Assembly: GCA_022839045.1 (NCBI GenBank)
Contig: JALHDI010000058.1
Span: 1 to 27,825, forward strand
Direction of reading: 5' to 3'
Length of the DNA stretch: 27,825 nucleotides
Source of the DNA: Sporomusaceae bacterium
Lineage (GTDB): Bacteria > Bacillota_C > Negativicutes > Sporomusales_B > UBA7701
Every line of letters begins with the position of its first letter. Within the stretch, counting starts at the first letter, position 1. Below the pieces are notes generated by a model, which was not told where the DNA came from, did no database searches, and saw only the letters and a list, made by a program, of their open reading frames with translations. Of this stretch, positions 24,810 through 27,825 are shown piece after piece. Made by a program: the position numbers and the translations under genes.

Positions 24810-25210
24810 CGCAGGAATTTCACCGTCAGCTCCGGCAGATGTTTGAGCATCGCGGGGAACGGGTCGGCCATGATCGCATCTTCGTCGCCGAGAATCCTCT
24901 CCAGGCCGGCCCGCTCGATGACCATGTACGGCTTGATCGTGCCCGCATAGGGCAGCTGAACGCCTGATTCAAGCTTGCCCGGCTCGGCGCGGGTGATCTC
25001 CACCCCGCTCACGTGCAGGGTATACTCGCCGGCCACCCGCCCGCCCTCGGTCACCTGGACGCCGAATTTGCTCTCCTTGCCGGTCAGCGCGGCGGACGCC
25101 ATGCCGAAAAGATACGGATGCTTGTCGCGGAACACGGCGGTGAGCTTATTGCGAAACGGCACCAGCCCCTCGACCACCAGCCTGTCCACCTCGTTCATCG
25201 TCGCCTGCAT
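24806..25210 (-). CDS. Protein of unknown function coupled to the b-type cytochrome
   Basis: 134 residues, soluble, with no cysteine, signal peptide or membrane segment. It starts MQATMNEVDRLVVEG at an ATG with GGGAGGT 6 nt upstream; the frame is open to 25324 but lacks a comparable start. The centre alternates short beta strands (FGVQVTEGGRVAGEYTLHV, SGVQLPYAG), perhaps like the SCP2-type fold, but I cannot assign a family. Its stop codon overlaps the cytochrome start by 4 nt. An electron-transfer accessory or assembly role is a guess from that coupling alone. The promoter is not obvious; the unit begins about 70 nt beyond a strong terminator. Confidence 0.75.
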   Translation of the reverse strand: MQATMNEVDRLVVEGLVPFRNKLTAVFRDKHPYLFGMASAALTGKESKFGVQVTEGGRVAGEYTLHVSGVEITRAEPGKLESGVQLPYAGTIKPYMVIERAGLERILGDEDAIMADPFPAMLKHLPELTVKFLR

Positions 25211-25283
25211 ATAAAAACCTCCCTCATTGTACTCCCACCTCCCAGTATCCCTTCCCGCCGGCAGCTTTATTCCCGCCGCGCAA

Positions 25284-25316
25284 AAACCCCCTCGCCCGTA
25301 AGGGGCAAGGGGGTTT
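25284..25316 (-). terminator. Strong intrinsic terminator after the amidase gene
   Basis: AAACCCCCT (25284-25292) pairs with AGGGGGTTT (25308-25316), with an inner GCCC/GGGC stem. On the minus strand it is followed by TTTTTGCG. It separates the amidase from the cytochrome unit. Confidence 0.8.
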
Positions 25317-25330
25317 ACCTTCAAGTCTTA

Positions 25331-25449
25331 GACCGTCTAGAAACCCCCAGATGCTAGGCGCCCCGAGGACGGGACGCGCCGCGTACTCGGAACGTACGCA
25401 AGCAAGCGCCCGGAGGGGCAACAACGCAGATGGGGGTTTATCGACGGTC
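25331..25449 (+). repeat. Intergenic imperfect palindromic repeat, copy A (119 bp)
   Basis: The ends are inverted (GACCGTC at 25331-25337, GACGGTC at 25443-25449), with an inner AAACCCCC.../...GGGGGTTT pair and a central GCGTAC-n7-GTACGC hairpin (25381-25399). It shares an exact 38-bp core (25375-25412) with copy B and the same ends-and-core plan. It begins 4 nt after the amidase stop codon on the minus strand. Confidence 0.85.
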
Positions 25450-25453
25450 GTAG

Positions 25454-26929
25454 TTACAGCGGCGGCGTGCTTAGCGGCAAACGCCGCACATCCTCCAGCT
25501 GTTCAAATGCATGGGCCAGCCGAATCAGCAGCGGCTCGCTCCACGGCCGGCCGAGCAGCTCCACCCCCACCGGCACGCCGAGCGGCGCCGTATCCGTCGG
25601 CCGCGAGAAGCCGCCCGGCACAACCACGGCCGGGAAGCCGGTCACCGCCCCCACCACGCCGTTGCGGTCCACCTGCGCCTCGCCCACCGGCACCACCAGG
25701 CGTTTCTGGTGCGGGTACACCAGCGCGTCCAGCCTATGGCGGGCGAACAGCTCCATCACCGTCTGCCGCAGGGCGCCCCGCGCCGCCAGCCGCCGGCGGT
25801 ATTCGTCAACGTCGCCGGCCACGGCCAGCGCCTGCCTGATATTGTCCGCGATGCCGGGGTGGAACTTGCCGCCGGCGGCCACCTCGGCCAGCGACTTCAC
25901 CGGCAGGGCCGCCGCCGGGTCGGCCAGGTAAGCGCTCAGGTCGCGGGCGAACTCGTGGATATGGACGCTCGTCTCGGCGATCAGCTTCGCCGCGTCGAGG
26001 TCGGGGTGGCTCACCGTCACCAGCGTCGCGCCGCCTTCCCGCAGCCGGGCGAGCGCGGCGTCCATCACCTCGTTCACCTCGCGGTGGGCGACGTCGCCGC
26101 CGAACAGCGTCGCCACCACCCCCAGCCGCGTCCCCCGCAGGCCGCCCTCGTCGAGCCGCCGGCCATCGGCCGCTCCCTGGCCGACGCTCCACGCGGTCAC
26201 GGGGTCGGTCTCGTCGTAGCCGGCGATGACGCCCAGCACCCTGGCCGCGTCGGCCGCCGTATAAGCCAGCGGCCCGGCGGTATCCTGGGTCAGGGCGTAC
26301 GGCACGATGCCGCTGCGGCTGACCAGCCCGAGGGTCGGCTTGATGCCGGCCAGCCCGTTGGCCGACGCCGGCGAGCGCACCGAATTGACGGTATCCGTCC
26401 CCAGGCCGACGAGGCCGAACGCGGCCGCCAGGCCGGCGCCCGTGCCGCCGCTCGAGCCGCCGGGAGTGCGGGTCAAATCGTACGGGTTGAGCGTCTGCCC
26501 GCCGAGCGAACTGACCGTCTCCCCCCAGACCGCGAACTCGTGCAGATTCACCTTGGCGAGGATGATCGCCCCCGCCGCCCGCAGCCGGGCGGCCACGAAG
26601 GCGTCGCTGCACGGCCGGTAGCCTTCCAGGCTGAGCGAGCCGGCCGTCGTCGGCATATCGTACGTGTTGATGTTATCCTTGAGCAGCACCGGCACGCCGT
26701 GAAGCGGGCCGGTCAAGCCCCGCCGGCGCTGCCTGGCGTCCAGCTCGTCGGCGGTCTCCGGCGCCCGCGGGTTGACGGCGATAACCGCGTTCACCGCCGG
26801 CCCCCGCTTGTCGTACGCCGCGATCCGCGCCAGGTACGCCTGCACCAGCTCGCGGGCCGTAATCTCCCCGGCCAGCAGCGCGGCGTGATACGACCCGATC
26901 GTCGCCGTCTCTATCGAGAATTCGCCCAT
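25454..26929 (-). CDS. Amidase signature family hydrolase
   Basis: 491 residues, full length for the family. The Ser-cisSer-Lys triad is present: K84 (VLLKDN), S159 (TPGGSSGG) and nucleophile S183. The nucleophile loop reads GTDTVNSVRSPAS, where most relatives have DTGGSIRxPA, so the two residues before the serine are changed. It is not an obvious GatA: the gatC and gatB partners are absent and the C-terminal half differs. Substrates of this family range from simple amides to peptides and cannot be predicted here. The ATG follows GGGGGG with spacing of 6. The gene stands alone, framed by two copies of a 120-bp repeat in the same orientation, one just after its stop codon and one just upstream of its start. 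Confidence 0.9.
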   Translation of the reverse strand: MGEFSIETATIGSYHAALLAGEITARELVQAYLARIAAYDKRGPAVNAVIAVNPRAPETADELDARQRRRGLTGPLHGVPVLLKDNINTYDMPTTAGSLSLEGYRPCSDAFVAARLRAAGAIILAKVNLHEFAVWGETVSSLGGQTLNPYDLTRTPGGSSGGTGAGLAAAFGLVGLGTDTVNSVRSPASANGLAGIKPTLGLVSRSGIVPYALTQDTAGPLAYTAADAARVLGVIAGYDETDPVTAWSVGQGAADGRRLDEGGLRGTRLGVVATLFGGDVAHREVNEVMDAALARLREGGATLVTVSHPDLDAAKLIAETSVHIHEFARDLSAYLADPAAALPVKSLAEVAAGGKFHPGIADNIRQALAVAGDVDEYRRRLAARGALRQTVMELFARHRLDALVYPHQKRLVVPVGEAQVDRNGVVGAVTGFPAVVVPGGFSRPTDTAPLGVPVGVELLGRPWSEPLLIRLAHAFEQLEDVRRLPLSTPPL

Positions 26930-26949
26930 ACCCGTCCCCCCCTTATACG

Positions 26950-27069
26950 AAGCGGTCTAGAAAGCTCCAGATGCAAGGCGGCCTGAGGACGCGCCGCGCC
27001 GCGTACTCGGAACGTACGCAAGCAAGCGCCCGCAAGGCCAACGCCGCAGATGGACTTTATAGACCGCTT
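26950..27069 (+). repeat. Intergenic imperfect palindromic repeat, copy B (120 bp)
   Basis: The ends are a perfect 10-bp inverted repeat, AAGCGGTCTA (26950-26959) and TAGACCGCTT (27060-27069). The exact core shared with copy A is at 26995-27032, with the same GCGTAC-n7-GTACGC hairpin. The inner CCAGATGCAAGGCG and CGCCGCAGATGG arms correspond to CCAGATGCTAGGCG and AACGCAGATGG in copy A. It starts 6 nt after the purL stop codon. Confidence 0.85.
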
Positions 27070-27075
27070 CCCCTG

Positions 27076-27825
27076 TCACCTAAAATATTTTACACCTGAT
27101 AAAAATATCCCCTGCTCCTTCTCGCCCGGCACATTCACCGCCACATACGGCCCCATCCGCTCCGAATGGGCCATCTTGCCGAAGACCCGGCCGTCGGGGC
27201 TGGTGATCCCCTCCACCGCGGCGATCGAGCCGTTCGGGTTGAAACGGATATCGTTCGACGGGTTACCGCCCAAATCGACGTACTGGGTGGCGATCTGGCC
27301 GCCGGCGATCAGCCGCTCCACCGCCGCGGGCGGGGCGACGAACCGCCCTTCCCCGTGGGACACGGCCACCGTATGGATGTCGCCCACCGCCGCATCCGCC
27401 AGCCAGGGCGAAAGGACGGACGCCACCCGCGTCCTCACCAGGCAGGCCACGTGGCGGCCGATCCGGTTGAAAGTCAGAGTGGGATCGGCCTCGCCCAGCT
27501 CGTCGACGATCCGGCCGTACGGCAGCAGCCCCAGCTTGACCAGCGCCTGGAAGCCGTTGCACACCCCCAGCATCAGCCCGTCCCGCTGCTCGAGGAAGAC
27601 GGTCGTCGCCTCCCGGACGCGCGGATTGCGGAACACGGTGGCGATGAACTTCGCCGAGCCGTCCGGCTCGTCGCCGGCGCTGAAGCCGCCCGGCAGCATG
27701 ATAATCTGGCTGTGGCCGATCTCGCGCACCAGCGCGGCCACCGATTCCTCGATGTCGGCGGCCGTCAGGTTGCGGAACACCAGCGTCTCCGTCGCCGCCC
27801 GCAGGTAGTCCTGGGCCCGAACCTT
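27076..27825 (-). CDS. purL: Phosphoribosylformylglycinamidine synthase, glutaminase end (5' part outside window)
   Basis: The last 249 codons of a gene that continues beyond the window edge; the frame is open from 27825 (KVRAQDYLRAATETLVFRN). This is the class I glutaminase domain with the nucleophile in LGVCNGFQALVKLG and the VSHGEGRF segment carrying the catalytic His/Glu region. The opening IIMLPGGFSAGDEPDGSAKF and the ending typical of single-chain FGAM synthase point to the large fused PurL (about 1250 residues) of clostridia, Bacteroides and proteobacteria rather than a separate PurQ. The enzyme makes FGAM in purine synthesis. A separate PurQ would begin near here; no start with a ribosome binding site is seen, which supports the fusion. 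Confidence 0.88.
   Translation of the reverse strand, partial: KVRAQDYLRAATETLVFRNLTAADIEESVAALVREIGHSQIIMLPGGFSAGDEPDGSAKFIATVFRNPRVREATTVFLEQRDGLMLGVCNGFQALVKLGLLPYGRIVDELGEADPTLTFNRIGRHVACLVRTRVASVLSPWLADAAVGDIHTVAVSHGEGRFVAPPAAVERLIAGGQIATQYVDLGGNPSNDIRFNPNGSIAAVEGITSPDGRVFGKMAHSERMGPYVAVNVPGEKEQGIFLSGVKYFR

Noticed and set aside
25331..27069. Composite transposon carrying the amidase gene
   Set aside because: The two flanking repeats encode no transposase, have no target-site duplications I could see, and a related partial copy lies elsewhere after an unrelated gene.

Overview
The window reads as housekeeping-plus-sporulation chromosome from a GC-rich, endospore-forming member of the Bacillota. 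It carries spoVT, spoVB, fin, spo0F, a SpoIID-family gene, several forespore-type promoter matches, strong AGGAGG-type ribosome binding sites and B. subtilis-like gene order. High GC, a b-type cytochrome and HU directly after mazG would fit a Sporomusaceae-like Negativicute, but the sequence alone does not settle the lineage. I see no phage, insertion sequence, CRISPR array, tRNA or rRNA. Nearly every gene is on the minus strand; the exceptions are a 59-codon gene at 7462 and a MurE-like gene at 22722. No gene-free stretch exceeds about 250 bases.

Region 1 (1-8400, read right to left): a sigma-F-type promoter drives a PrsW-like membrane protease and fin (anti-sigma-F). Then come mfd, spoVT (with a sigma-G-type promoter), spoVB, mazG and the first codons of HU. 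Apart from the PrsW-like gene and the small opposite-strand gene, this is the fin-mfd-spoVT-yabM-yabN order of B. subtilis.

Region 2 (8400-22600): this follows the B. subtilis ywiB-argS-rpoE-pyrG-spo0F-tal neighbourhood, with insertions. Reading right to left: a VanW-family protein, a SpoIID-family protein, an overlapping PD-(D/E)XK-like protein, DUF1934 (ywiB), argS, rpoE and pyrG. An sppA-Yip1-lipoprotein operon follows, then spo0F (sigma-H-type promoter), a cysteine-rich protein, fsa and a LysM/M23 endopeptidase. As given, argS is broken by a 35-bp tandem duplication and DUF1934 by one extra base in a six-G run. Removing each gives a full-length protein of the expected family.

Region 3 (22600-27825): a divergent MurE paralogue on the plus strand with a sigma-K-like promoter, a b-type cytochrome with a coupled protein of unknown function, an amidase, and the glutaminase end of single-chain purL. 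Two 120-bp copies of an imperfectly palindromic repeat lie just after the purL and amidase stop codons. A partial third copy follows the M23 gene.

Functionally the window joins nucleotide synthesis (pyrG, purL), repair and nucleotide clean-up (mfd, mazG), translation (argS) and transcription (rpoE) with genes for sporulation timing (spo0F, fin, spoVT) and spore-envelope building or remodelling (spoVB, SpoIID, VanW, M23, MurE-like). All promoter calls are motif matches made by eye.
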